This document shows positions 26,775-35,023 of a stretch of DNA of 58,489 nucleotides, in pieces (position 1 is the stretch's first letter; each line of letters opens with the position of its first letter). The DNA lies in contig REGQ01000035.1 of assembly GCA_004134985.1 (NCBI GenBank), positions 1 through 58,489 on the forward strand. Direction: 5' to 3'. This DNA is from Paenibacillaceae bacterium (lineage in GTDB: Bacteria > Bacillota > Bacilli > Paenibacillales > Paenibacillaceae). The notes below the pieces were generated by a model that was not told the origin of the DNA, searched no databases, and saw nothing but the letters and a program-made list of their open reading frames with translations. The translations under genes and the position numbers were made by a program.

Positions 26775-27776
26775 ATGTCTAAACACGCTCCATTTTTTGT
26801 CATACTTGCTGCATTGCTCCTTATCCCCCTCTATTCCGCAGCATCAGCCGCCGCTGAAGGCCAGGAAGAAGAAACCTTGAATTTCGCAATTGACGGGGCG
26901 CTGTACACCGCGCCTGACGACGAACCCGCTCCTTTTATTAATCATGACCGCCGTACGCTAGTGCCCGTCTCGTTCTTTGCCAAAGCTATGGGAGTGTCAG
27001 CTTCCGATGTTCACTGGGACAACGAGACCAAGACCGCCACCATTGCGCAAGGGGAACGAGTGGTTGTCATGACTGCAGGCCAAGCCAATATGCGGGTGAA
27101 TGACGAGGAGATCGCAATGGATACCCGGGCGGAAGTTGTGCACGGACGCGTATTTATTCCTGTACGGTACATCGCAGAAGGCCTGGGCGGTTCGATCGTC
27201 TGGGATGCAAGCACCCGAATCGTTCACATCACCACAGCCAAACACCAGCGGCCCACCTTAACCCCGGATGAAGCCCGACAAGCTTTGGGAGAGCAGGCTG
27301 ATGCGGTGCTGTCCGCCTTGGCAGACAAAGATATGAAGACGTTGGCTTCTTATGTCCATCCCAGCAAAGGGGTGCGCTTTACCCCTTACACCCATGTCGA
27401 TATGCTGCATCAGGTTCGCCTGACTCCGGCCATGTTGGAAAAAGCGTTCGATGCCGCTCATAACTATGTATGGGGCTTATATGATGGCAGCGGAGAGCCC
27501 ATTGAATTGTCATTCAGCGAATATTATGAGCAATTCATTTATCCCCACAATTTTATCGACAATGCCGAAATCAGCTACAATGAACCTTTATTTTCAGGAA
27601 ATATGATTAACAACGCGGCGCTTGCTTATCCGGGTTCCATCATCGTCGAATATCACATTGAGGCCATCAATCCTGACTACGGCGGTCTGGACTGGCAAAG
27701 CTTGAGGCTCGTATTCGAGCAACTGGATGAGCGTTGGCTGCTTGTCGGCATCATCAACGACCAGTGGACAATTTAA
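26775..27776 (+). CDS. Secreted protein with copper-amine-oxidase-N repeats
   Basis: A 333-residue exported protein. A signal peptide (about residues 1-27, ending near SAASAAA) is followed by a Cu_amine_oxidN1 region (residues about 45-155) with the typical RRTLVPVSFFAKAMG and GRVFIPVRYIAEGLGGSIVW elements, then a C-terminal domain of about 170 residues that looks NTF2-like. The name is historical: these domains occur in many Paenibacillus wall or surface proteins and do not imply oxidase activity. AGGGAGG sets the ATG at 26775, ten codons inside the open frame. It is divergent from the ABC exporter genes. Confidence 0.8.
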   Translation: MSKHAPFFVILAALLLIPLYSAASAAAEGQEEETLNFAIDGALYTAPDDEPAPFINHDRRTLVPVSFFAKAMGVSASDVHWDNETKTATIAQGERVVVMTAGQANMRVNDEEIAMDTRAEVVHGRVFIPVRYIAEGLGGSIVWDASTRIVHITTAKHQRPTLTPDEARQALGEQADAVLSALADKDMKTLASYVHPSKGVRFTPYTHVDMLHQVRLTPAMLEKAFDAAHNYVWGLYDGSGEPIELSFSEYYEQFIYPHNFIDNAEISYNEPLFSGNMINNAALAYPGSIIVEYHIEAINPDYGGLDWQSLRLVFEQLDERWLLVGIINDQWTI

Positions 27777-27826
27777 CGGCAGCGCGTGATTCATGATTCT
27801 TAACCTTGTTAACCTTCCAAACCTCA

Positions 27827-27860
27827 CAAGCCAAGCTGCTTTCTTGCGCAGCTTGGCTTG
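27827..27860. terminator. Terminator between convergent genes
   Basis: CAAGCCAAGCTGC (27827-27839) pairs with GCAGCTTGGCTTG (27848-27860). T-tails are short. It can serve both the secreted-protein gene and the solute-binding operon ending at 27898. Confidence 0.65.
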
Positions 27861-27897
27861 GCTTTCATACTTGAGGCATTGTCAGAGAAGGCAAGCT

Positions 27898-29241
27898 TCA
27901 GTCACCGAACTGCTTCAGCAATAGATTCCCTTCGCTCTCGATGGTTGTCAATGCTTCATCCAGTGTCTGCTCATTGGCAATCACTTTGGTAATTTCCCGA
28001 TTCATCAAATCGTTATATGGCTGATAGAAGTCCCAACCAAGTCCTTTGCTGTAATTGGCAGGAGCCTTGGCAGGCATTAGCTCAAACAGCTTATTGACGA
28101 TAGGGTCCTTCTTGTACGCAGCATAGATCTTGTTGTTTGCGATTGGATAGAAGGTCTGCTCTTCTGGCATCGCTGCCGCGACTTTGGCGGCGTGATCCCC
28201 GTTCAAATATTGCATCACTTCCCGAGCCTGAGCGGCATGCTGCGAATTGGCCGCGATACTGAGGATCGGGAACATACCAATCAGCATGTTGCTTCGGTTT
28301 CTGTCGGAGGAATTTACCGGAGATGCATGCGTCAGCGTGCGGAACTTGGCTTTCTTATAGGCGCCGTAGCTGGCAATCGTCATCGCCGCTTTCCCTTGCC
28401 CGAATAAGTCGGCCGTCGAAATTCCTTCCGGGCCCATATACAAGTTTTCTTCCAACTCATCTACCGGAGCCATCTGAACCCAAAACGCCTCGCGCTGAAA
28501 AGCTGCTACGACAGATTCCAGCACCTCGCGCCAACGAGGCGTGTCCAGTGTCATTGTTGACTGACGAATATCAAACGCGCTAATCTCTTCCGTTTCCGCG
28601 ATATGATTAATTAAATCAAGCGGCTGCCGGATGTTCCTTTGATGAAAGCCAACGATTCCTTCTTCTGCGGCCTGAGCGGATTTGAAGCGCATGGCAAGCT
28701 GCAGAAGCTCCTCCCAGCTCATCTGGTCCCCAGGCGGATCGATACCGAAGCTGTCGAATATATCCTGATTGTAATATAGCAGCGATGAGGCAAATACCGG
28801 CGCCAAGCCGTATAGCTGCCCCGCTTCATTGCTGCGCAAGCGCTCCAGTATGCCGGGATGCATCGCTTCCGTCGACAGGCCGTCTCGCTTGTTTAGCCAA
28901 ATAGACAGATCGACAAGTTTCCCCTCTTCCGCCAGCTCCCTGTAAAGCGGTTCCCCTGTAAAAAAAATAAGATCCGGCGATGTTTGCTCAATCGCTTTCT
29001 TCAGCACTTCATTAGGATTATCCTCTGTGAAGTAGTTTTTATTTTCCGTAAATACCACTTCGATCGGAAGTTCAGGAAATGCCGCTTCAAACAAATCTCT
29101 GTAAAAAAAATCGAACGATTCCGGCTGCGAAAATATTTTCAGTACAGGCAGCGACTCCGCTTTCTTCGGCTGCGCACATCCGGCAAGTATAACGCACAAG
29201 AGACTAACATTTAATAAAATGGCGAGGGCCTTTCGTTTCAT
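27898..29241 (-). CDS. Extracellular solute-binding lipoprotein linked to an ECF sigma factor
   Basis: A 447-residue family-1 solute-binding protein. Residues 1-22 form a lipoprotein signal with lipobox LAGC (Cys22), so it is anchored outside the membrane. The body matches MalE-like binding proteins: GQLYGLAPVFASSLLYYNQD near residue 140, then DQMSWEELLQLA. It is clearly homologous to the outer domain of the protein encoded just upstream, whose gene it overlaps by 4 bp. No ABC permease or ATPase genes are near, so a part in signal sensing is more likely than plain import. The ligand is unknown. Confidence 0.85.
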   Translation of the reverse strand: MKRKALAILLNVSLLCVILAGCAQPKKAESLPVLKIFSQPESFDFFYRDLFEAAFPELPIEVVFTENKNYFTEDNPNEVLKKAIEQTSPDLIFFTGEPLYRELAEEGKLVDLSIWLNKRDGLSTEAMHPGILERLRSNEAGQLYGLAPVFASSLLYYNQDIFDSFGIDPPGDQMSWEELLQLAMRFKSAQAAEEGIVGFHQRNIRQPLDLINHIAETEEISAFDIRQSTMTLDTPRWREVLESVVAAFQREAFWVQMAPVDELEENLYMGPEGISTADLFGQGKAAMTIASYGAYKKAKFRTLTHASPVNSSDRNRSNMLIGMFPILSIAANSQHAAQAREVMQYLNGDHAAKVAAAMPEEQTFYPIANNKIYAAYKKDPIVNKLFELMPAKAPANYSKGLGWDFYQPYNDLMNREITKVIANEQTLDEALTTIESEGNLLLKQFGD

Positions 29242-30806
29242 TGCTCAACTTCGCCCCTCTCTGCAGCCAGCTCCAGTTCGCCTTGCAGCATGGCAAGCCC
29301 TTCTTCAAGCGACCGCTCGCCTTGCAGCACGGATTTCATGATCAAGTTGCCCTGCGCTATTTCCGCATTTCGAATGGATGCTGTTCTGCTCAACTGCTCT
29401 GCACTGACCGACTGGTTGTTCTCGGCTGTCAATTTCCCCGGGTCAGGAGAAAGCCTGTAAAACGCTGCATTATGCCCTTCATTCAATGAAATAGTTGTCG
29501 TCTGTACAGACAGCGGAGCATACATCGTACTGCTGCGCTCCCAACTGGTCGTTTGCGGCCTTACTGCCAGCCTCACTACTTCCCATGCAGCCTCCGGATG
29601 CAGCGTTCCATTGCGAACGGCATAGATGGATTTCAACTCATACTCGGACGAGCGATCCGGATGAGCGGGATCAACCGGCTCAGTTACAGTCATCCATTCG
29701 AGCTCAAGATCATGTTGCGCAGCGCCGTAATTCAGCCTGCCTCGGTACTCGCCGCTATCCAGCCGCATGGCAACATGCCCCATCGCGAACGGGTCTTGCA
29801 AAATCAGCTGTTCCCGACCATCACCGCCCTGGCTGCTGCTTTGCTCCTGATTGCCGGGACCGCTATAGTTGATCCATCCGTCCTGGATGCCTATAATGAC
29901 GTCTTCCCATAACTGTCGCCATGAAGGAGAATCAACCGTAATGCTGCTGCCGTCTTCGCTGAACGAGCGCAGTCCCTGCGTTTTCGCCATCGATTGCACC
30001 AGTGAGTACGGACTTGCCGGATCACTAAAAGCAAGTCCTGTTACATCTCCTTCCAATCCGGCGAACTTTTGGGCGGTTTGCAAAACCTCTTCCCAGCTCA
30101 TTCCATCGGTCGGCAGAGGAATCTGATACTGCTCGAACAGTTTTTTGTTTATATACAGCGCTTGTGTGCTGAATTCCGTCGCCAGTCCGTACACGGCGCC
30201 ATCGGCCGCCGCTCGCATGACATCGAGCACAGGCTTGTGATAATGGTTAAGCACCGATTTATCTTGATTAATTTGAGTATCGAGCGGCTGCAAATAGCCT
30301 CCCTGTGCAAGCGGCACATAGTAATGGTAGGGAACGATAACGACGTCCGGCTGTTCCTGTTCCAGCCACATGACATAGTCTTCATACGTTGGCATGCGGA
30401 ATACACCAGCCTGCACCTTGCCGGATGGCTCCACAATATTTAACTCCACACCGGGATGCCGGGCGATGAATGCTTTTCCGACATTGGTCATGAAATTGTC
30501 CGTGGTAAACTTCTGGACTTTCAACACGATGTCGCCTTGCTCATCCAATGAGCGGTCAATAACCGCTTTGGCAATGACAGGCTCATCATTAATGAACAAC
30601 AGCTTGATTTCCCCGCGCAGCAGCCAACCGCTGCACAAAATCGCTGCGGCAAGCACGCTAGATACCAACCTGGTTGTCAGTTTATATCTTGCCGCCTTCA
30701 TTCGGATACGCTCCCTTACTTTATTTTTCAGCTCAGGACTGAACCCCCCGCTGCGCAGCGGCTCTCCATGCAACCTTTTCTCCCAGTCATCCCCATGTTT
30801 TGTCAC
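29238..30806 (-). CDS. Putative anti-sigma factor: cytoplasmic segment, one membrane helix, extracellular solute-binding domain
   Basis: A 522-residue protein. Residues 1-45 are charged and end in the basic RERIRMKAARYK, then one membrane helix (about 46-64, LVSSVLAAAILCSGWLL), then from about 90 to 500 a solute-binding fold (AVYGLATEFSTQALYINKK, DGMSWEEVL). Topology is N-in by the positive-inside rule. Its gene overlaps the ECF sigma gene by 4 bp (GTGA), as anti-sigma genes usually do, and GGGGAGGG precedes the GTG start. No zinc HxxxCxxC motif is present, so the sigma-binding role of the short N-terminus is inferred. The outer domain would be the sensor. Confidence 0.75.
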   Translation of the reverse strand: MTKHGDDWEKRLHGEPLRSGGFSPELKNKVRERIRMKAARYKLTTRLVSSVLAAAILCSGWLLRGEIKLLFINDEPVIAKAVIDRSLDEQGDIVLKVQKFTTDNFMTNVGKAFIARHPGVELNIVEPSGKVQAGVFRMPTYEDYVMWLEQEQPDVVIVPYHYYVPLAQGGYLQPLDTQINQDKSVLNHYHKPVLDVMRAAADGAVYGLATEFSTQALYINKKLFEQYQIPLPTDGMSWEEVLQTAQKFAGLEGDVTGLAFSDPASPYSLVQSMAKTQGLRSFSEDGSSITVDSPSWRQLWEDVIIGIQDGWINYSGPGNQEQSSSQGGDGREQLILQDPFAMGHVAMRLDSGEYRGRLNYGAAQHDLELEWMTVTEPVDPAHPDRSSEYELKSIYAVRNGTLHPEAAWEVVRLAVRPQTTSWERSSTMYAPLSVQTTTISLNEGHNAAFYRLSPDPGKLTAENNQSVSAEQLSRTASIRNAEIAQGNLIMKSVLQGERSLEEGLAMLQGELELAAERGEVEQ

Positions 30807-31357
30807 ACTGGTCCCTCCCCGTCATCGTCCTGATCCAGCTTTCGATTCATCGCAGCGCGGGCGCGATGTAGCCTCGACTTCACTGTGCCCTCGGATATTT
30901 CCAACAACGCGGAAACTTCTTTAATGGGCAGTCCATGATGAATATGCAGCAGCAGTATCTCGCGGAGTTTGCGAGGCAGGGACAGTACATCTGACCACAC
31001 CTGTTCTGTCACAATTTGGGACAGTACTTCCTGTTCCGCAGACGGATGTGTCTTGCCTTGAAACCAGGAGGGCAGTGTCGTGACGCGGCGTATCCAGGCA
31101 GAACGCATAGCGTCCATTGCCGTATTGCGGGTAATGGCAAGCAGCCATGTTTTGACAGATGATTGCCCCCGATAGGTATACATTTTCTCAAAAACTTTAA
31201 CGAACACATCCTGGGTTATATCATCAGCAATTACGCTGCTCTTCGTGAGAAAAAAGGCAAAGTTCCACACATCTTTGCCGTGGGCGGACATCAAGTCCTC
31301 CAACACCGCATTTTTGTCCAACCCGCCTGTCACTGCCTTCAAATATTCGAACTGCAC
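30803..31357 (-). CDS. ECF-type RNA polymerase sigma factor
   Basis: A 184-residue sigma factor with region 2 (DVWNFAFFLTKSSVIADDITQDVFVKVFEKM, then KTWLLAITRNTAMD) and region 4 (LPRKLREILLLHIHHGLPIKEVSALLEISEGTVKSRLHRAR). The frame is open to a TTG at 31390, but GTG at 31357 is preferred. It has GAGGTGAAGG upstream, and the ECF promoter at 31378-31403 would start transcription at about 31371, downstream of the TTG. The gene overlaps the putative anti-sigma gene. A promoter of ECF type directly in front indicates self-activation. Confidence 0.92.
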   Translation of the reverse strand: MQFEYLKAVTGGLDKNAVLEDLMSAHGKDVWNFAFFLTKSSVIADDITQDVFVKVFEKMYTYRGQSSVKTWLLAITRNTAMDAMRSAWIRRVTTLPSWFQGKTHPSAEQEVLSQIVTEQVWSDVLSLPRKLREILLLHIHHGLPIKEVSALLEISEGTVKSRLHRARAAMNRKLDQDDDGEGPV

Positions 31358-31377
31358 ACCCTTCACCTCGGAAAGTA

Positions 31378-31403
31378 GACGATTAAGCAAGTAAAAGGTT
31401 CCC
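31378..31403 (-). promoter_or_regulatory. ECF-type promoter, autoregulatory
   Basis: On the minus strand GGGAAC (31398-31403) is followed after exactly 16 bp by CGTC (31378-31381). This is the AAC/CGT pattern of extracytoplasmic-function sigma promoters such as those of SigW, SigM and SigX. The predicted start leaves a leader of about 14 nt holding the ribosome binding site. Confidence 0.75.
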
Positions 31404-31534
31404 TTGACCGAAAAATATTTTTTTGTCCGTTCGCAGAAACTTGTTGCTAGGGAATAGGCTACTATTGGCTGTCCTCCGCAACCAATTCATTGTCTAGTTT
31501 TATTGAAAGTGCTTGAAATGTTGGCTTATATCTT

Positions 31535-32509
31535 CTAGTGTGGAATCCCTATAATCGATTTTTTCAAAATCTCTTCATGAATATCCCCATATGCTTTATT
31601 CGATGGAGTAGGCGTAGCCTGAATGACCGTAACCATGTTAGCATATGGCAGCACATTAATTTCTTGTCCTCCAAATCCTCTGCAGCCGTAACTGTCTTTA
31701 AAAATCCACCATAAGTAACCGTAGGATTCATTGGCTGTGCCCGGTGTGACCATTTCTTTCAAGTAAGCTTCGGAGACAATACGCTCATCTCCCACCACAC
31801 CATTATCTAGGACAAGCAGTCCCAGTTTTGCTAAATCGCGCGCAGTTAAATCGGACTGCTCCTCTCCTTTCATTACGGTATAAGATACTCCGCAAGGACT
31901 TTCAGCCCATCTGCCGCTTGAAATGCTCAACGGGGCAAATAAAAACTTTTCGCACAAATCAAATGAGGGTTTACCATATGCTTTCCCGATTACAGCTGAC
32001 AACAACAGAACATCCCATTCTTTGTATAAATGTCGGGTACCGGGATAGTCTGAAACCGCAGTGTCTGCCAGGTGGGCGATCCAATCGCGCGTTCTCATCA
32101 TTTGCGCAACCATCGGACAATGATAATGAACGCCTCCATTCCAATAAATGCCTGAAGACATTGTAAGAAGGTGACGAATCGATATGATATGGTGGTAAGG
32201 ATGAATGCCTTGCCGAAATTCAGGCAAATAATTAGCAATCGGCTCATCCAGACTCTCTATCCATCCTTTTTCCAGGCAGATTCCCGTAAGGATCGCGAGA
32301 ATGCTTTTCCAGATGGACTTCATCGGATTTTTACTATCTTCCGTAAACTTATTAAAATATCTTTCATATACGAGGCAGCCGTTTTTCACAACAAGAACAC
32401 TATTCACGAGCCGATACCTCTTGACTCTAAGGTAGTCATCAAGGCTGGCTAACAGATTAGCATTTAACCCTTCTGCTTGAGGGGCTCCGTATTGCCACTG
32501 AAAGCTCAT
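31535..32509 (-). CDS. Serine hydrolase of the beta-lactamase class C fold
   Basis: A 324-residue protein of the beta-lactamase/penicillin-binding fold. SIWKS (about residue 65) supplies the SxxK nucleophile and lysine. YKEW (about 162) is the likely tyrosine motif, and a GFGGQE segment stands where KTG normally is. No signal peptide is seen, so it should act in the cytoplasm, for example as an esterase or amide hydrolase. Its ATG overlaps the stop of the upstream uvrA-like gene by 4 bp, so the two are coupled. The context with a drug-resistance type UvrA suggests detoxification, but this is inference. Confidence 0.85.
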   Translation of the reverse strand: MSFQWQYGAPQAEGLNANLLASLDDYLRVKRYRLVNSVLVVKNGCLVYERYFNKFTEDSKNPMKSIWKSILAILTGICLEKGWIESLDEPIANYLPEFRQGIHPYHHIISIRHLLTMSSGIYWNGGVHYHCPMVAQMMRTRDWIAHLADTAVSDYPGTRHLYKEWDVLLLSAVIGKAYGKPSFDLCEKFLFAPLSISSGRWAESPCGVSYTVMKGEEQSDLTARDLAKLGLLVLDNGVVGDERIVSEAYLKEMVTPGTANESYGYLWWIFKDSYGCRGFGGQEINVLPYANMVTVIQATPTPSNKAYGDIHEEILKKSIIGIPH

Positions 32510-34890
32510 TTTAAATACCTGCCTATAATGGATTTATTGTTTTGCTTCAGCTCGGCAGGGGTGCCTTCGGCAATAACCGAGCCGCCTTCTGTACCGCCTC
32601 CGGGGCCCATTTCGATAATGTAATCGCAGTAGCTTAAAACAGCAGGATCGTGTTCGGTTACAAGGACTGTATTCCCGGCGTCCGTCAGTTCAAGCATTAA
32701 CTTGATGAGCCTCTCCGTGTCCGTAAAAGATAGTCCTGTCGTAGGCTCATCCATTACATATAAGCAATCTTTGCCTCCTTGCTTGCTAAGCTCTTTGGCA
32801 AGTTTAATGCGTTGGGATTCCCCTCCTGATATGGTGGGTGTTTTTTGTCCAAGTGTTATGTATCCCAGCCCAACGCGTTCCAGCGTCTGAAGAGTGTGAT
32901 GAATGATTTTATCATAGGATTGCTTTTGCTTATCCCCAAAAAACACTTGCGCTTCTGAAACACTCATCTCAAGGACCTGCCGAATATTTTTGCCTTCTAT
33001 TACAATTTGCATTGCTTCTTCAACGAAGCCGGTCCCACCACAGGAATCACAATGCAAATCAATGTAATTACCGAAGCCGACATGATATTGAATGATGCCA
33101 TCTCCCTTGCATTCTCTGCACCCGCCCTCGGAATTAACTGAAAATAGACCTGGCGCGTATCCTAAATCAACTGCCTGTTCTGTACTTGCATACATACTTC
33201 GGATTCGGTCATATATGCCCGTAAAGGTTGCCGGACAAGATGTACGGCTTCTTCCAATCGGCTTCTGATCAACAACTAAACATCTTTTAATAAGAGAAGC
33301 TCCGCTGAGGCACGCATCTGATCGTGATGGAGGCCGACCGTTCATTTCATCCTCATCGGCGGCATGTTTACCTCCTAGAAACTCCTTTAGTTTCGGTACT
33401 AAAGTGCCAGCAATCAAGCTGGATTTACCGCTTCCGGAGACGCCCGCGATGCCGACCATTAAGCCGAGAGGGATGCTTACGGCCACATTACGCAAATTAT
33501 GCAGGCGTGCGTGTTCAATAGTCAGCATTTTGGTGATATCGACCGGTTTGTTATTGCTTTTCACCGTCAACTGCTTTGCGGATGTCAAATATGGCGCTGT
33601 TCTCGAAGTTTTACAAGACACAAAGGACTCGAATGTGCCTTGGAAAATACGTTGACCACCATAAATCCCTGCATCAGGTCCGATATCGACAATATAATCG
33701 GCGGCCCTCATAAAATTCTCATCATGCTCGACTGCAATGACCGTATTTCCGCGCTTGACAAGATTTTGGATAATTCCAATGAGCTTTGTTTTCTCGACTT
33801 CATGAAGTCCGATGGTCGGCTCATCGAATATAAAGATGATCGAATCCATTTCGGCTATAACGAAGGTGGCAAGAAATAGCCTTTGAATTTCTCCGCCCGA
33901 TAAGGTGGGGACTGGTCGTGACAATGAAAGATGGTGAAGACCTACATCCACCATACAGTCCAATTTCAAGAGGATTTCATGGATGAGGGGACTGGCTGCA
34001 AATGCGTCTTTTTCGAGTCGCAGGAACCCATTCAGATCGTGGATGTACATCTTCTCCAAATCGGTTATGGTTCTATCTGCAATCGTCGTGTACATGGCTT
34101 GCTCGCCTAAGCCGGTTCCGTTACATTTGGGGCATATTTGTTTCATAAAATAAGCTTCCTGTAGCAGATAATTTTGTCTGCCGCTAAGCTCTCCTCGTTT
34201 GGATCCGTTTAGAAGCAATGGAATGATGCCATGGAATTTGGTCTTGCCGTTGTCTCCGTACTTTAAAGCCATCAGTTGCTCTCCGCTTAATGTATGAAGG
34301 GGTTGTCCGACCGATAAACCATAATAGTAACAAAATTCATCCAGCTTCTGTTTGCTCTTGCCGCGATATAATATTCCGTCGATGAGCAAATCTTTGATCG
34401 GCGTGTTACTATCCGAAAATAGGAGCGATTCATTTATTATATGTACGTGGCCGTTTCCCAGGCACTTCACGCACATGCCCTTTGGTGAATTCCGCTGAAA
34501 CATGTCCATCGTTAAAGGAAGCCCATCATCGTGTTCCGGATCCCTCTTGCCATAGGCAGCAAATAACATGGTAAGCATGTTACTGATTTTTGTACGAGTC
34601 CCTACTGTGCTTCGTGGATTAGATTGCCGTGTAATTCGCTGCTCCACGGCAACTGTAGGGGACAGTCCGGTTATTTGATCAAATACGGGCTCTACATCCA
34701 CCATAAACTGCGAACCGGATAACATCAAATAACGCCGTTTTCCCTCCTCGTACAACGTATCGAAAGCCAGACTGGACTTGCCGCTTCCTGATACTCCGGT
34801 AATAACGGTCAATTTGCCTCGGGGTATCCGGACATCAATATTTTTCAAATTATGAATCCGAGCTCCTCGAATCTCAATATACTCGCTCAT
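32506..34890 (-). CDS. UvrA paralog of the drug-resistance type (UvrA2/DrrC-like)
   Basis: A 794-residue shortened UvrA. Both ATPase modules are present ([12 protein letters not shown] near residue 33 and [12 protein letters not shown] near 475, signatures LSGGEIQR and ISGGESQR), with zinc-type pairs [16 protein letters not shown] and CDSCGGTG. It is about 165 residues shorter than the uvrA product at 3384-6269, lacking much of the UvrB-binding and lesion-sensing insert. Such paralogs, often beside antibiotic genes, protect against DNA-binding drugs. AGGAGG sets the ATG. By eye the DNA is more AT-rich than its flanks, which may mean transfer. It has no LexA-like box that I can see. Confidence 0.9.
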   Translation of the reverse strand: MSEYIEIRGARIHNLKNIDVRIPRGKLTVITGVSGSGKSSLAFDTLYEEGKRRYLMLSGSQFMVDVEPVFDQITGLSPTVAVEQRITRQSNPRSTVGTRTKISNMLTMLFAAYGKRDPEHDDGLPLTMDMFQRNSPKGMCVKCLGNGHVHIINESLLFSDSNTPIKDLLIDGILYRGKSKQKLDEFCYYYGLSVGQPLHTLSGEQLMALKYGDNGKTKFHGIIPLLLNGSKRGELSGRQNYLLQEAYFMKQICPKCNGTGLGEQAMYTTIADRTITDLEKMYIHDLNGFLRLEKDAFAASPLIHEILLKLDCMVDVGLHHLSLSRPVPTLSGGEIQRLFLATFVIAEMDSIIFIFDEPTIGLHEVEKTKLIGIIQNLVKRGNTVIAVEHDENFMRAADYIVDIGPDAGIYGGQRIFQGTFESFVSCKTSRTAPYLTSAKQLTVKSNNKPVDITKMLTIEHARLHNLRNVAVSIPLGLMVGIAGVSGSGKSSLIAGTLVPKLKEFLGGKHAADEDEMNGRPPSRSDACLSGASLIKRCLVVDQKPIGRSRTSCPATFTGIYDRIRSMYASTEQAVDLGYAPGLFSVNSEGGCRECKGDGIIQYHVGFGNYIDLHCDSCGGTGFVEEAMQIVIEGKNIRQVLEMSVSEAQVFFGDKQKQSYDKIIHHTLQTLERVGLGYITLGQKTPTISGGESQRIKLAKELSKQGGKDCLYVMDEPTTGLSFTDTERLIKLMLELTDAGNTVLVTEHDPAVLSYCDYIIEMGPGGGTEGGSVIAEGTPAELKQNNKSIIGRYLK

Positions 34891-34956
34891 TATTTCCTCC
34901 TATCAATAACAATCCGAAATAAGGAAGTAATTGTTATGCTTTCTTATCTGTTAAAT

Positions 34957-34979
34957 AAGGCCGCCCTTAGGGCGGCCTT
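34957..34979 (-). terminator. Terminator after the BmrCD-like operon
   Basis: A perfect 10-bp stem AAGGCCGCCC/GGGCGGCCTT with a TTA loop; a short T-rich tail (ATTTAAC) follows on the minus strand. Confidence 0.65.
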
Positions 34980-35023
34980 GACCAACTGTGCTTCATATAA
35001 TAATGGGTACCTGCTGCACCGTG

